From assembly GCA_963920665.1 (NCBI GenBank), contig OY987265.1, forward strand, positions 27,719,001-27,783,000: DNA of 64,000 bases, written 5' to 3'. Positions 1-12,000 of the stretch are shown here, one piece after another (positions within the stretch are counted from its first letter, which is position 1; every line of letters starts with the position of its first letter). Origin of the DNA: Straminergon stramineum. Taxonomy: Eukaryota; Streptophyta; Bryopsida; Hypnales; Calliergonaceae. The notes beneath the pieces are model-generated. The model was not told the DNA's origin, did no database searches, and saw nothing but the letters and a program-made list of their open reading frames with translations. The position numbers were made by a program, and so were the translations under genes.

Positions 1-2652
1 GTCCAATTGATGTTGGAATTGTAGCATTTTAATCACAAACCTTGCAACAGTGATTTTTTGGGCATTTCTAGCCATTGTTGTCATTTTTGGAGCTTGCAAG
101 GTCTTTGTAGGTCCCTTGCCTTTTCTTTGATTGAACGTGGTACTAACTCTTCCGAGCTTGAGCTTAGAAGCTTTTGTGAACTTATTGTGTGGCTAGAGGT
201 TGTGTATGCTTACCTTTGAGATACCTTTTTGGTCACTCTCCTTGCTTGTCATTGCACTAACCCTAGAGCAACCCCCCATATGACTAGTGATGCCGCTTTA
301 GGGGGCCTTTAGTTCAAGTCGTTTAGGTTACTAATCCGTGTCATTAGCCCTTTGAGTGTCAAAGGTCCCTTCCTCTTCTTTTTATCTTGGTACCTAACAT
401 TGACGTGGTATTCCTTGGTGAGAGACACAAGGGGTGTGAGGGTAGTGAATCCCGCTTATACGATGAAGTTTTGAACCCCCTAGGGATAAAAAGTCGTAGC
501 GGTCTGTTGAAAGAGGGAACAACGGCAAAGTTTTGAACCCCCTTAGGGGTAAAAAATTTTAGTGGTGTGTTTAAATAGGGAACAACGGCAAAACTTTGAA
601 TCCCCGTAGGGATAAAAAGTCTTAGCAGTGCATTAAGACCACTTCACGGGAGTGCCATGAGACCATGTGGCCCTTTCCCCTACAAGATTTAGTTCCCAAA
701 ACATGTTGGGAATAAACCAAGGTTTAGGCCCCAAAAATAGGAGTTAGAGGTCAAGTTGAGAGCAAAGGAGAATTAGAAGAAACCAAGTGAGGTCCTCCCC
801 TTACAAACCTAGCTACCCACTCCAATCATGAACATGGATGCTTCCAACCTCCCTTAGTAGTTAGCAAAACATTAATAAAAAATAAGGAGGTCCAACTAAC
901 CAGGTTAGCACCCAACACTAAACTAGCATCTACCTCTACTTAGACCCCAACCCCCGCTCAAACCCAGTTTCCGTTGGACCCCCAATATTTGGGAAAGGAC
1001 GGGGCCGGGCATTGGGAGGGGCTCTGTAATTAGCAACAAGAGAGGACATCGAGCTGGCAGGCATCAAGTGGGGTTCCGTAATTAAGTAGTGGTTGTCCAC
1101 GAGGTAGGGAGGAGAGCAAAAGGGTCCAACGGCGAGAGAAGGTCTGTTCAAAAGGTGGGGAGAGAAAAAGAAGGGTCCAACAACTAGGGGAGGACTGTCC
1201 CGGAGGGGGGAAGGAAAGGAGTGGGGTTACACTAATCAAAGGAAGAAAAGGAGATCAACAAGAACACCCAGCCATACTAATCCAACTATTAGGGCAGGGA
1301 AGCCAACTCCTCGTCTTTCGGAAACATCACCAAAGTAACAAGGGAGGCCGAAAAAATGGAAAAAGAGTGACAAGAGGGAGGACAATTTAAAGGATAGGAG
1401 TGGAAGTAGATAAGATAGGAGGGGAAATCCCTGAGGCTTACTTAAGCCCTTAAATTAGAATTAGGTGATTACCACAAGATTATGTGTAATACGTAAGTAT
1501 AGGACGTAAGACATAGGAGATAAAAAGTAGCTCAACCTTGGAGGATGGTATGACACATCCTTGAGATTGGCTTGGTAGGTAGGAGAGGAGGGTAGTTGGG
1601 CCACCTTAGAGTGTGGAATGAAAGAAAAGGAAGAAGGGGGGAAGAAATAGGATAAAAAATTAACAATTAAATCCTTGTACCAATTTATTTTATGATTAGA
1701 ACCATGGTTCATTGTCTCACAGCATGGGAGTTCATGGTGGAGGAGGTAGAGCTTCCGGTGGGCGCGATCAACGACTCAAGTTCCAAGGTATGAGTTAATC
1801 CTTTCCAACCCTTTCCTAGGTCTCTAATTAGAAGTTAATAGTTTGGTTGAGGCCTACCTATAGTTCAGACCCTTAGGACTGTAGGTCAAGTCATTCCCAG
1901 GGACATCAACTTAAAGAAGGAGGTCGGGGCTTTCCGAAACCCTAAGGCATGCCCAAATCAGGTGAAAACTGAGAAAGTTATTGCTGAATGAAGTTTAGGA
2001 TCAAATGGGATGAAGAATAGCAAAACTTTGAGTTTGACAGAGAATTACATATCTTAGGAGGAGGCTCCCAATTAAGGTCCAGGGCAAAAGAGAAAAGTCA
2101 ATTCGGAGTTGTAGGTTAGAAGAAATTAACGGATGAAGTTTGGATAAGGCTTGGATGAAAATTCAGTAGAAATTCCCGATTAGGGTCCAACTCCAGATCT
2201 GAGTAGGAGCAATTTTCGTGAACCATCCCTCAAAATTTCAGATGCTTCTAAATTGGGGAACTAGGAGTTATCGATGGATGAAGTTTGAGAAACCAAGTAG
2301 CATTCAAACTTCATCCACCCATACCTTTGGCTAGGAAGGTCGGATCGGGTCGAGTCTTACGTTTTTAGAAATGGCACAAGATGCACTAGAGTGTTCCTAT
2401 GATAATTCTACCCTGGTGTAGATTCCATCCAAATCCTTCAGCAAGCCCTCTATCTGGTCGGTCCAAAACAATTGGAAGTAGTTTAAAGTGAATCTTGCAA
2501 TTTGGGGTCACTTAGGCACTTAGTAAAAAGATTCATTGCTTGAAAGGCACAGTGGACTACACTTAGACATCCAAAGGTAGGAGTTACTTAGCCGAAACCA
2601 AGAACTTGGTTGTATTGGCGAATTACCAAGGGTGGGTAATTTGGCGCTCACA
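1..2652 (+). mobile_element. LTR copy 1 (long-LTR retroelement family), 5' end outside window
   Basis: This is the 3' part of a long LTR in plus orientation, ending in CTCACA at 2652. It aligns with the complete family member at 24545-28604 through shared stretches: a T-A-G-T-T-C-C-C-A-A-A-A-C-A box near 690, a 'ggatgaagttt ... aaacttcatcc' inverted pair near 2275-2305, and the terminal 'gggtgggtaattt' before the CA end. Comparison with the inverted copy at 5099-7331 puts its missing 5' end about 1.33 kb left of the window, giving a total near 4 kb. No gag-pol coding sequence is present. The short ORFs here have no recognisable domain and I treat them as chance. Family placement beyond 'LTR retroelement' is not possible. 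Confidence 0.75.
465..650 (+). repeat. Three ~62-bp tandem units inside LTR copy 1
   Basis: A unit beginning 'aagttttgaaccccc' and continuing 'agggataaaaagt' recurs at about 467, 529 and 591, a 62-bp period. The inverted copy of the same LTR (around 5500-5530) has a single unit, so this is a local expansion in this copy. The family member near 26570-26720 also shows repeated 'aagcttt(c/g)gaccc' units, so this spot in the LTR appears prone to tandem change. Confidence 0.7.
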
Positions 2653-2928
2653 GAGCACCAATACTGTAACCCGAGCCCCCTAGCATCCAAACCTGCCCCA
2701 CTTCCTCCACACGCTGATATTGTAACCCGATCCTTCCAAGGTCCAGCTCGACTCCCTCTCGGGTATTGGGATTGGCTGGGTGTTGGATTGCTGGGTTGTT
2801 GTTTTCCTTATGCTAAATTCTAAAAACAGGGGGGAAAAGGTCATGTTATTACTAGTGGTTGGTGGGTTAGATTTGTGTAGGCAAGGACCTCACTCTAATT
2901 ATCACTAATTATTCCCTACACTAGCCTT
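680..2928 (+). repeat. Left member of a 2.25-kb near-identical direct duplication flanking an assembly gap
   Basis: Bases 680-2928 match 3129-5373. The start offset is 2449 and the end offset 2445. The four bases lost are each one G from a G run: near 1180, near 1195, near 1636 and near 2830 in this copy. No substitutions were noticed on reading. See the finding on the gap for why this is probably one locus represented twice. Confidence 0.85.
2653..2928 (-). mobile_element. Inverted LTR fragment abutting the end of LTR copy 1
   Basis: Directly after the CTCACA end of LTR copy 1 the sequence becomes the reverse complement of an internal LTR segment (it reads '...ttacagtattggtgctc' on the minus strand up to the junction). 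It is the same junction as at 5098/5099 and is cut by the gap at 2929. Confidence 0.6.
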
Positions 2929-3128
2929 NNNNNNNNNNNNNNNNNNNNNNNNNNNNNNNNNNNNNNNNNNNNNNNNNNNNNNNNNNNNNNNNNNNNNNNN
3001 NNNNNNNNNNNNNNNNNNNNNNNNNNNNNNNNNNNNNNNNNNNNNNNNNNNNNNNNNNNNNNNNNNNNNNNNNNNNNNNNNNNNNNNNNNNNNNNNNNNN
3101 NNNNNNNNNNNNNNNNNNNNNNNNNNNN
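2929..3128. other. Assembly gap of 200 N
   Basis: Exactly 200 Ns, a conventional placeholder length. The sequence before it (ending 'ctacactagcctt') recurs ending at 5373, and the sequence after it (starting 'ctacaagatttag') recurs starting at 680, so the two sides overlap each other. Confidence 0.99.
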
Positions 3129-5098
3129 CTACAAGATTTAGTTCCCAAAACATGTTGGGAATAAACCAAGGTTTAGGCCCCAAAAATAGGAGTTAGAGGT
3201 CAAGTTGAGAGCAAAGGAGAATTAGAAGAAACCAAGTGAGGTCCTCCCCTTACAAACCTAGCTACCCACTCCAATCATGAACATGGATGCTTCCAACCTC
3301 CCTTAGTAGTTAGCAAAACATTAATAAAAAATAAGGAGGTCCAACTAACCAGGTTAGCACCCAACACTAAACTAGCATCTACCTCTACTTAGACCCCAAC
3401 CCCCGCTCAAACCCAGTTTCCGTTGGACCCCCAATATTTGGGAAAGGACGGGGCCGGGCATTGGGAGGGGCTCTGTAATTAGCAACAAGAGAGGACATCG
3501 AGCTGGCAGGCATCAAGTGGGGTTCCGTAATTAAGTAGTGGTTGTCCACGAGGTAGGGAGGAGAGCAAAAGGGTCCAACGGCGAGAGAAGGTCTGTTCAA
3601 AAGGTGGGGAGAGAAAAAGAAGGGTCCAACAACTAGGGAGGACTGTCCCGGAGGGGGAAGGAAAGGAGTGGGGTTACACTAATCAAAGGAAGAAAAGGAG
3701 ATCAACAAGAACACCCAGCCATACTAATCCAACTATTAGGGCAGGGAAGCCAACTCCTCGTCTTTCGGAAACATCACCAAAGTAACAAGGGAGGCCGAAA
3801 AAATGGAAAAAGAGTGACAAGAGGGAGGACAATTTAAAGGATAGGAGTGGAAGTAGATAAGATAGGAGGGGAAATCCCTGAGGCTTACTTAAGCCCTTAA
3901 ATTAGAATTAGGTGATTACCACAAGATTATGTGTAATACGTAAGTATAGGACGTAAGACATAGGAGATAAAAAGTAGCTCAACCTTGGAGGATGGTATGA
4001 CACATCCTTGAGATTGGCTTGGTAGGTAGGAGAGGAGGGTAGTTGGGCCACCTTAGAGTGTGGAATGAAAGAAAAGGAAGAAGGGGGAAGAAATAGGATA
4101 AAAAATTAACAATTAAATCCTTGTACCAATTTATTTTATGATTAGAACCATGGTTCATTGTCTCACAGCATGGGAGTTCATGGTGGAGGAGGTAGAGCTT
4201 CCGGTGGGCGCGATCAACGACTCAAGTTCCAAGGTATGAGTTAATCCTTTCCAACCCTTTCCTAGGTCTCTAATTAGAAGTTAATAGTTTGGTTGAGGCC
4301 TACCTATAGTTCAGACCCTTAGGACTGTAGGTCAAGTCATTCCCAGGGACATCAACTTAAAGAAGGAGGTCGGGGCTTTCCGAAACCCTAAGGCATGCCC
4401 AAATCAGGTGAAAACTGAGAAAGTTATTGCTGAATGAAGTTTAGGATCAAATGGGATGAAGAATAGCAAAACTTTGAGTTTGACAGAGAATTACATATCT
4501 TAGGAGGAGGCTCCCAATTAAGGTCCAGGGCAAAAGAGAAAAGTCAATTCGGAGTTGTAGGTTAGAAGAAATTAACGGATGAAGTTTGGATAAGGCTTGG
4601 ATGAAAATTCAGTAGAAATTCCCGATTAGGGTCCAACTCCAGATCTGAGTAGGAGCAATTTTCGTGAACCATCCCTCAAAATTTCAGATGCTTCTAAATT
4701 GGGGAACTAGGAGTTATCGATGGATGAAGTTTGAGAAACCAAGTAGCATTCAAACTTCATCCACCCATACCTTTGGCTAGGAAGGTCGGATCGGGTCGAG
4801 TCTTACGTTTTTAGAAATGGCACAAGATGCACTAGAGTGTTCCTATGATAATTCTACCCTGGTGTAGATTCCATCCAAATCCTTCAGCAAGCCCTCTATC
4901 TGGTCGGTCCAAAACAATTGGAAGTAGTTTAAAGTGAATCTTGCAATTTGGGGTCACTTAGGCACTTAGTAAAAAGATTCATTGCTTGAAAGGCACAGTG
5001 GACTACACTTAGACATCCAAAGGTAGGAGTTACTTAGCCGAAACCAAGAACTTGGTTGTATTGGCGAATTACCAAGGGTGGGTAATTTGGCGCTCACA
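3129..5098 (+). mobile_element. LTR copy 2 (possibly the same locus as copy 1), truncated at the gap
   Basis: Plus-strand LTR ending in CTCACA at 5098. It is indistinguishable from 680-2652 apart from four single-G length differences. It may be a true tandem copy, but an unmerged contig overlap explains it more simply. No coding region is supported. Confidence 0.7.
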
Positions 5099-7331
5099 GA
5101 GCACCAATACTGTAACCCGAGCCCCCTAGCATCCAAACCTGCCCCACTTCCTCCACACGCTGATATTGTAACCCGATCCTTCCAAGGTCCAGCTCGACTC
5201 CCTCTCGGGTATTGGGATTGGCTGGGTGTTGGATTGCTGGGTTGTTGTTTTCCTTATGCTAAATTCTAAAAACAGGGGGAAAAGGTCATGTTATTACTAG
5301 TGGTTGGTGGGTTAGATTTGTGTAGGCAAGGACCTCACTCTAATTATCACTAATTATTCCCTACACTAGCCTTGACTTCTAGTTCCTATTCTTTGGGGAC
5401 CTAAACTTTGGTTTGCTTTCAACATGTTTTCGGACCTAAACCTTGGAGGGAGAGGGACCATGTGGTCTCATGGTTCTCTCATGAGGTGGTTTTAATGCAC
5501 CGCTACGACTTTTTATCCCTAGGGGGTTCAAAACTTCATCGTATAAGCGGGATTCACTACCCTCACACCCCTTGTGTCTCTCACCAAGGAATACCACGTC
5601 AATGTTAGGTACCAAGATAAAAAGAAGAGGAAGGGACCTTTGACACTCAAAGGGCTAATGACACGGATTAGTAACCTAAACGACTTGAACTAAAGGCCCC
5701 CTAAAGCGGCATCACTAGTCATATGGGGGGTTGCTCTAGGGTTAGTGCAATGACAAGCAAGGAGAGTGACCAAAAAGGTATCTCAAAGGTAAGCATACAC
5801 AACCTCTAGCCACACAATAAGTTCACAAAAGCTTCTAAGCTCAAGCTCGGAAGAGTTAGTACCACGTTCAATCAAAGAAAAGGCAAGGGACCTACAAAGA
5901 CCTTGCAAGCTCCAAAAATGACAACAATGGCTAGAAATGCCCAAAAAATCACTGTTGCAAGGTTTGTGATTAAAATGCTACAATTCCAACATCAATTGGA
6001 CCTAATGGACCCAATAGACCCAATTACACAAAAAAAAGGGGTGGTGAGAGAGGAGAAGGGGTGTCCTTTTATACTCTTTTCCGAGCACCCACCTCTCCTC
6101 GTTCATCTAAGTTAACCTTATCTTCTTGGATTTTCATCCAAAACTCAAAGCTTTCATCCTATGCTAGCCCACTAAGCTATCTTTTAGAGATTAACTAGGA
6201 ATCGCAAACGGATTTTGTCATTGGTTTAAGAAGGCCATTTTCAATATAGTAGAATCATCCTCCCCCTTTTCTATCTTCAAAATCACAACGAAACCCATTG
6301 CCAACTTAATGCCCAAATCGAGAAAAATCTCAATTGTGGGAGGTTGACTTTTCTAACAAAAGTAACTAGCCTAGGCTCCTAAGTAGATATGGGGGAGTGT
6401 GAAAAGACCTATCTTGGGCCCCATTCTGCTTTCATATGCTCCCGCTCCGCCGGTCAAACTCGCTGTGGACTTTAATTTCTGTTAATTGTTGGGGAATGCT
6501 GCCGGTCTAGGTACTTCTGACTATTGGAATGTCGTGAAACTTGTCGGGGCAACTTATTAACATAAATGAAGCTATTCTAATTTTTAGTGGGAATTTACCG
6601 CCACGTGGAGAATTTCTAAGAATTTTCCATCATAGGTTTGGGTAGTTGACCGTCCGGAATGACATCTTCTAATTATCAAAAAAATTCGAAATTTTTCGTG
6701 GAACTTCCCATGGGATCCCACGACACATGTGTAGGCTCGCATCTTTATTCTACACATCAGCCTAGGAGGGACAAAATCCACCCCCTTATTTAATTATTGG
6801 TGGCTAGAGAATCTTTCACACCGGGGGGAATCTTGGCGAACTGACTTTGCCGTTGGTTCCCAGACATGAGTTTAACCCCAAACCACCCTCCTTGGACCTT
6901 AGATTCTTCCACGGTCCCGCCTTGGTATTTTCCACATCAGCGAATCTATAATTGGGGTTCTGCTATTTCGTTGATGAAATGGGGAAACTAGAACCTATCT
7001 CTAGGAACTAATTCCTATGCCCTATTAGGGTTCCCTCAACCAATTCTAGCCTAGAAATGTCCTTTTCATGTGGGCTTTGAACTGGATACGATCATCACTT
7101 GCAATTGACTACTTTGCCACGATTAGTTGGGTTCTAATCTATTTACAACTCATGGTTGGGCCATTGTAGCAATAATATTCTAAAACTAGACCAAATATTA
7201 TATTGGAATGTGACATTCCTATTTTGGTTCTATACTCTTTGGAGTTTTTTTTGTATATGAAAGTGCATTTAAAATGACAAAATATAGAAAAAAGAAGGAG
7301 TAAGCCCCTAGTGACAAATTAGGGGCTCACA
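5099..7331 (-). mobile_element. LTR copy 3, inverted 5' half
   Basis: Read on the minus strand from 7331 this begins TGTGAGCCCCTAATTTGTCA, matching the start of the solo LTR at 24545 (TGTAAGCTCCCAATTTGTCA), so 7331 is an LTR 5' terminus. It continues through a promoter-like segment (TATAAAA at 6073-6067) and stops at 5099 in 'tattggtgctc', which is where the plus-strand remainder at 7332 resumes nearby ('tattggtgctt', about 7354). Length 2233 bp. With 7332-7439 (108 bp) and 21197-22768 (1572 bp) it totals 3913 bp, close to the 4060 bp of the complete copy. I infer one LTR whose 5' half has been inverted. Confidence 0.7.
6067..6073 (-). promoter_or_regulatory. Candidate LTR TATA box
   Basis: TATAAAA on the minus strand, in a conserved context followed by 'gg' and a CT-rich leader. 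The homologous position in the solo LTR is 26152-26158 (TATAAAAGGGGG). Conservation between two diverged LTRs supports a genuine core promoter; the transcription start is not visible. Confidence 0.55.
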
Positions 7332-7439
7332 CGCCCAGGGGAGTCAAGTCTAGTATTGGTGCTTGGGGAGTCGGGGTCCAACAACGGGCTCTTGGAGGTC
7401 GGGTTATAGTCTTTGCTAGGAAGTTGGGGTTAGAGTATT
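7332..7439 (+). mobile_element. LTR copy 3, 3' half, part 1 (left of CACTA insertion)
   Basis: A short plus-strand LTR piece with family vocabulary ('tattggtgcttgggg', 'cggggtccaacaac'), interrupted at 7440 by the CACTA terminus. The LTR resumes at 21197. Confidence 0.55.
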
Positions 7440-7456
7440 CACTAGAAGAAAACATG
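7440..7456 (+). repeat. CACTA left terminal inverted repeat
   Basis: CACTAGAAGAAAACATG; it pairs with the reverse complement of 21180-21196. The same CACTAGAA core also terminates the MITE at 25059-25231. Confidence 0.75.
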
Positions 7457-7762
7457 CAGTTGCCCGACTGCAAAATTTAGACACTCAGATGTCGGATCCG
7501 ACATCAGGTATGTCGACGTAGATGTCTAATCACATTGCGTCTGCAAAAACAGGGTTTTGACATCCAAGAATTAGCATGGACAGCGGCATGCTAAGCACCG
7601 GACATCCAAAAAAACACTGGTCAACGGGTGCCAGAACTCTGCCATGTGGCTACAAATTTGGTGCCACGTGAGCACGGGCAACCAGGTTGGCAATTTTCTC
7701 ATCCATCCAATTTTGGTGATGTGGCATCTGATGTGTACATTGACCGGGGAGTCAACAATAGG

Positions 7763-7791
7763 TGACGTGGCATCTTCGAATGCTGACGTGG
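7763..7791 (+). promoter_or_regulatory. TGACGTGG motifs, left subterminal region of the CACTA element
   Basis: TGACGTGG occurs at 7763-7770 and 7784-7791, with a degenerate TGATGTGG near 7717. The same octamer in the opposite orientation is clustered near the right end (20738-20805). Inverted subterminal repeats are typical binding sites for TNPA-type proteins in this superfamily, and TGACGTGG is also an ACGT-core bZIP-type site. Function is inferred. Confidence 0.4.
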
Positions 7792-9037
7792 ACAATTTTG
7801 GTGCGTGGTGAAGCCTCTTCTGGAGCTTTCTACATACGTCTGGAAGATGTCTTTTCTGACATCAAAATGTCTAACACGATGTTGTCCTAGACACAACTAT
7901 GTTAACAACAATGTTTATGCGGAACATGCACTACTGGTAAGCACGTCGATTCTAACGCCATTTGTGTCGTCTGAGGCTTTCACAGTGGGGAATTTGACAT
8001 GGTTAAGGACATGTTCATGCTATTTTCTACTAGACGTGTGGCGCGTTGGATGTCAACATTCACATGTACAACATTTTTACAAGTAACAAATCATTGTAGA
8101 CAACGTGTGCATGCTTCGTACCAACGTCCTTGAAGATTGGGTTTGAGCATGGGATGTCTGAAATGACACTAACTAGTTAGGCAATTGACAAGCACAAGTC
8201 TGTGTAGACAATGTTCAGGACGTGTATAGGGCTAGGTTTAATGACATGCATGCATAGCTTTTGATGCCTCCACGTTTAGGGCAAGCTTAGATGTGATAGC
8301 AATGTGCACTGTGAGACGTGAATGAAGACATGTTGTAGACTTCACAGACATTGACACTGAATTGAAGGGGTCTAGGATTATGTCCTACCTAACAACATCG
8401 TGCATTCCTATGTGCGCTTGTAGACACACGTTTAGACATCAAAACAATGCGGTGCAACATTGCAATGATCGTGAGGACGTTGAACATTAGACATTGTGCC
8501 CACATTTGAAGAGACCTAAACAACGCTCTGGCATGGCACGTATTTACCAAAATTGGTTTTACACTATATCAATGAATGACATTGCATAGCAAGAGAGCTT
8601 AGTACAATCACAATACTTGAAATACATGCACCACTCAATGATCCTTTAGGCAAACAAAAAATACATGCACCACCTTTAGGCAAATAAAAAATATCATATT
8701 TATATACCGGTAAAGTGTTGCAAGGAAAAAAAATCTCCATGAGGAGAACAAAGCTTTTGTAAAAGGGAATATAGCACAACATGCCCCACAAAAAATATGA
8801 TAGACACTAAACCCGTTAAGATAATCATGAAATAGTGCCACCAAGAAGTTCTCACAATGTTGCATGAAGCGTCCTCTATGTCTAAGCAAACATCTGAGCG
8901 TTGAAGGCGAGGTCTCCATGGATAGAAAGAGTCCTGCAAACAAATGCTCGACGTTAGTGACAATGGACAAACAGACAACTGAAGGCCTACCAGCCACATA
9001 TCCATGCTTTTGAGAGAATCAAAACACACCTCAATGG
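7792..9037. other. Left subterminal non-coding region of the CACTA element
   Basis: AT-rich sequence with repeated TGTCTA, AGACATC and GACATT words in both orientations. ORFs here have no recognisable domain and no coding-like composition. Confidence 0.5.
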
Positions 9038-12000
9038 TCATTTCTTCCGTGATGCTTCTCCTTTTCGGGGCTGCCCCCCTCCTGTAGGGGGATTCGGTTT
9101 GGGCACTTGTTGCATGGTTCCCTTCGTAGCCTTCACAGTGGTGACCACTTCTGTTGGCTTTGGTGTTGGCTTCAAGGTCCTTGTCACTCGATTGATGCGA
9201 GACGAAGATCCCTTAGATGGAAGATTTTCAACCTGATTGCACATAATACCACCGTACATACTATTAGAACTAAATGATAAAACACTATAATAAGAGAGAG
9301 ATACATAATGTCCACTACAATGTCTAAAACAACACACCAATGTCTAGCTCCCATCTATGTTCTTGTCTTGTCCAACATGAGAAATACCTCTCGAGGGTTG
9401 GATTGCTCTGCCAAGGCAATAGGAGTACCTTCTCCCTCGCCGGATGCAGGCTGAGCCACTATGGTATATGGATCCGCAAGGACGTCCACGGGAGCACTCA
9501 CGATGTTATCAACAAGCGTTACAGGGGGGTTAAGGGCCACTCCGTCAAGGCCGGGAGTGGTATCCACAGCAGCATCAACCTCACTCTGTTCGGGATCAAT
9601 GTCTCCTGTGTTGTCCGGGGGATGGTCCATCAAGTAGTCAACCTCAGGCTCCGCGTCCTCATCTGCATCCACGCCAACGTCTGCACCAACTTCACTAGCC
9701 TGCACAACATTGGTTCTATCTCCATCAACGTCACCTACAACAGTGTTGTGACTGTCAAAGACTTGGGGAATATCGGTGCAGACATTGCCCTGCAAGAGTG
9801 CCAGGCCTGCGGGCGTTGATGCAAGCATCTGATGCTGTACACTATCACGGCCAAAGGATTGCACAAGCAAACGGATCAAGTTAGTCATCTCAGCAAGACG
9901 ATCTCCAATCTCTGATGTTGCTGCACTCCCTCCCTCGATGTCCTGGGGGGATGCATATCGGATGTTTGCATTGCGGAGCTCTTTTTCACGCCGGGCAAAC
10001 TCTTCTTCAGTGGCACGCTGAAGCTCATCATCCTAGGGTATGCGTCCCAGTTTCAGAGTCTGCCAATTATACATCACAAGCTCATTGTTAGTCTAAAGAA
10101 ACAGTAAAGAAAACATAAGATGCACATGTAGACATCGGTGAGGAAATAAATAGGAGGCCACTTGTCAACACCCATGCTTATACATGCATCATAACAACAT
10201 GAACTAATGTTGGTAAGGACAACAAATTTAGCATAGAAACATTGAAACAACACTTAGAGTGAAGCACATGTTACCAACTCCCCCATCAGACGCTTCTCTA
10301 TGGACCTCATCTGGGTTTCCTTGTTGTTCTTAGACTTTGAAACTGCACGCCTCTGCATTGACTTCTCTTGAGCCTTTGCTGATCTACGCTTTGCTCTGAG
10401 CATTTCCCAAACCAAGGGGTCCAAGCCCACGGGCATAGGCAAATCAAGGTCAATGAGCCTCATGAGGCTGTGGCGTACATTGATCAAAGTCTTCGTCACA
10501 AACTGAGCATACCAGCCTGGGTTGATCTCAAGACCACCTTTAACAGTCCAGTCTGGTGGGGCAACAAAATCAAGGGAACTTAGAGTCCAAAGTACTGAGT
10601 CATATGATAAATTGACATCTTCCTCAACACTGAAACGTCCGAGACAACATGTAGACGTCTATTGCACCAACACCAAAACGCAAACCATTACAACAACTCC
10701 AATGTCAATTAATACCTACTGCCACGCGTTCAAAGAACCGCATCTTGTCCTTCATTGGCTGGTCGCCCCACCCATATGCCGGGTGGAGATCCTTTGCAAA
10801 TGACTTCACGTCATTTGCAAGATATTCAGCGGCTTTTCCGTAAGGATTGCCACGTCGGTCCACCTTCACTACTTGCTTATCCACCTTTGCAGTGTCCTCC
10901 TTCTTCATGGTCCGTTTCACACGATTCGAGGGTGGAGTTGGAGTTGGAGTTCGCTCCTTTTCCAACATCAGTGTGTCGGGATCATCGTCTGAGGACGAAG
11001 ATGAATCCCCTTCCTCGTACATTTGCCTGTGCCATGAAGACCACAAAGTCAAACCAAGAACATCTCTACTGCATAAAGACATACGACATCTTCATCGATG
11101 TCTAGAACAATGTCTACACGTCTCATGACAAAGCCGGTGCTGGAATCAGTGTCTACTAGCAAAATTACGTTGAAGTGAGACTCACTTGACAACACCTCAA
11201 TCAGCTGAATGGACTTCACATGGACTCACGGTGTCATGCTACTACAGGCAAGCATTCTCTAAGAAAAGCTGAAATTGGAAACAAAGGACAAAATGAAAGC
11301 ACAAACTTGGATTTTGAGGGATCATCCGAGTCATCGCTGGAACCCCTCATACTCCACTTCATCTTCCGGGTCAAACTCCTCCACCTCCTCTTGTGCCATG
11401 CGCGCTCGGCGCTTCTTCAATGGTGGACTCCTCGCAGCAGCCTTCCCCTTCCCCTTCTCTTGTTGGCAGCTTGTCACTTGCCACTTGTCATTGCCATTCT
11501 TGGAGCGCTTCTCGGGGACGAAAGATTCTGGACCACTTGACGTGGCCTAGCATCTGATGAAATTCCACAGCCACGTTGTGACTCTAGTCCATGCTTCATT
11601 GCAATTTTCGAACAATTTGTGCCATTCTTGGTTCTGATGAAGGCCACTTCACAAAATCTTCACCTGCTACCTGGAACAAACATGCTAGGAAAAACACCAA
11701 ACGGGATCATTGTGACACTTCCTAAACATCACCTATGGCGCCCGAAGCTAAACATGCAGCACTTCACATGACTGAGACCTCTATTACAACATCAGTCTCA
11801 ACATCTAGACATCGTTCTAGGGTTCATTCACGTGACCTTCATATACTTCAAGATATCCAAAAGGATTTCAAATCAAAAACTCGCAGAGACAAGGCAACAA
11901 GAAGACGAAAAAAAGTTCACAAATGAAAACAAAAATCTCAACTCCAGCTCCAGTCAAGAGGGTGTCGACACAGCAGCAGGGTCAACGCTCGGACCAATGT

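Noticed and set aside
936..1239. Two overlapping minus-strand ORFs (69-71 codons) in the LTR, with an identical one at 3385-3600
   Set aside because: The second is simply the duplicated block. Neither has a domain, and the frame is not kept in the related LTR at 21197-22768.
2632..2823. Plus-strand 63-codon ORF, repeated at 5078-5269
   Set aside because: It spans the LTR end and an inverted LTR fragment, so it is a chance frame across a junction.
2905..3183. ORFs running through the N gap
   Set aside because: They consist mostly of unknown residues created by the 200 Ns.
9340..9819. 159-codon plus-strand ORF
   Set aside because: It is the antisense shadow of the acidic exon of the minus-strand TNPA-like gene, whose composition and splice sites are better.
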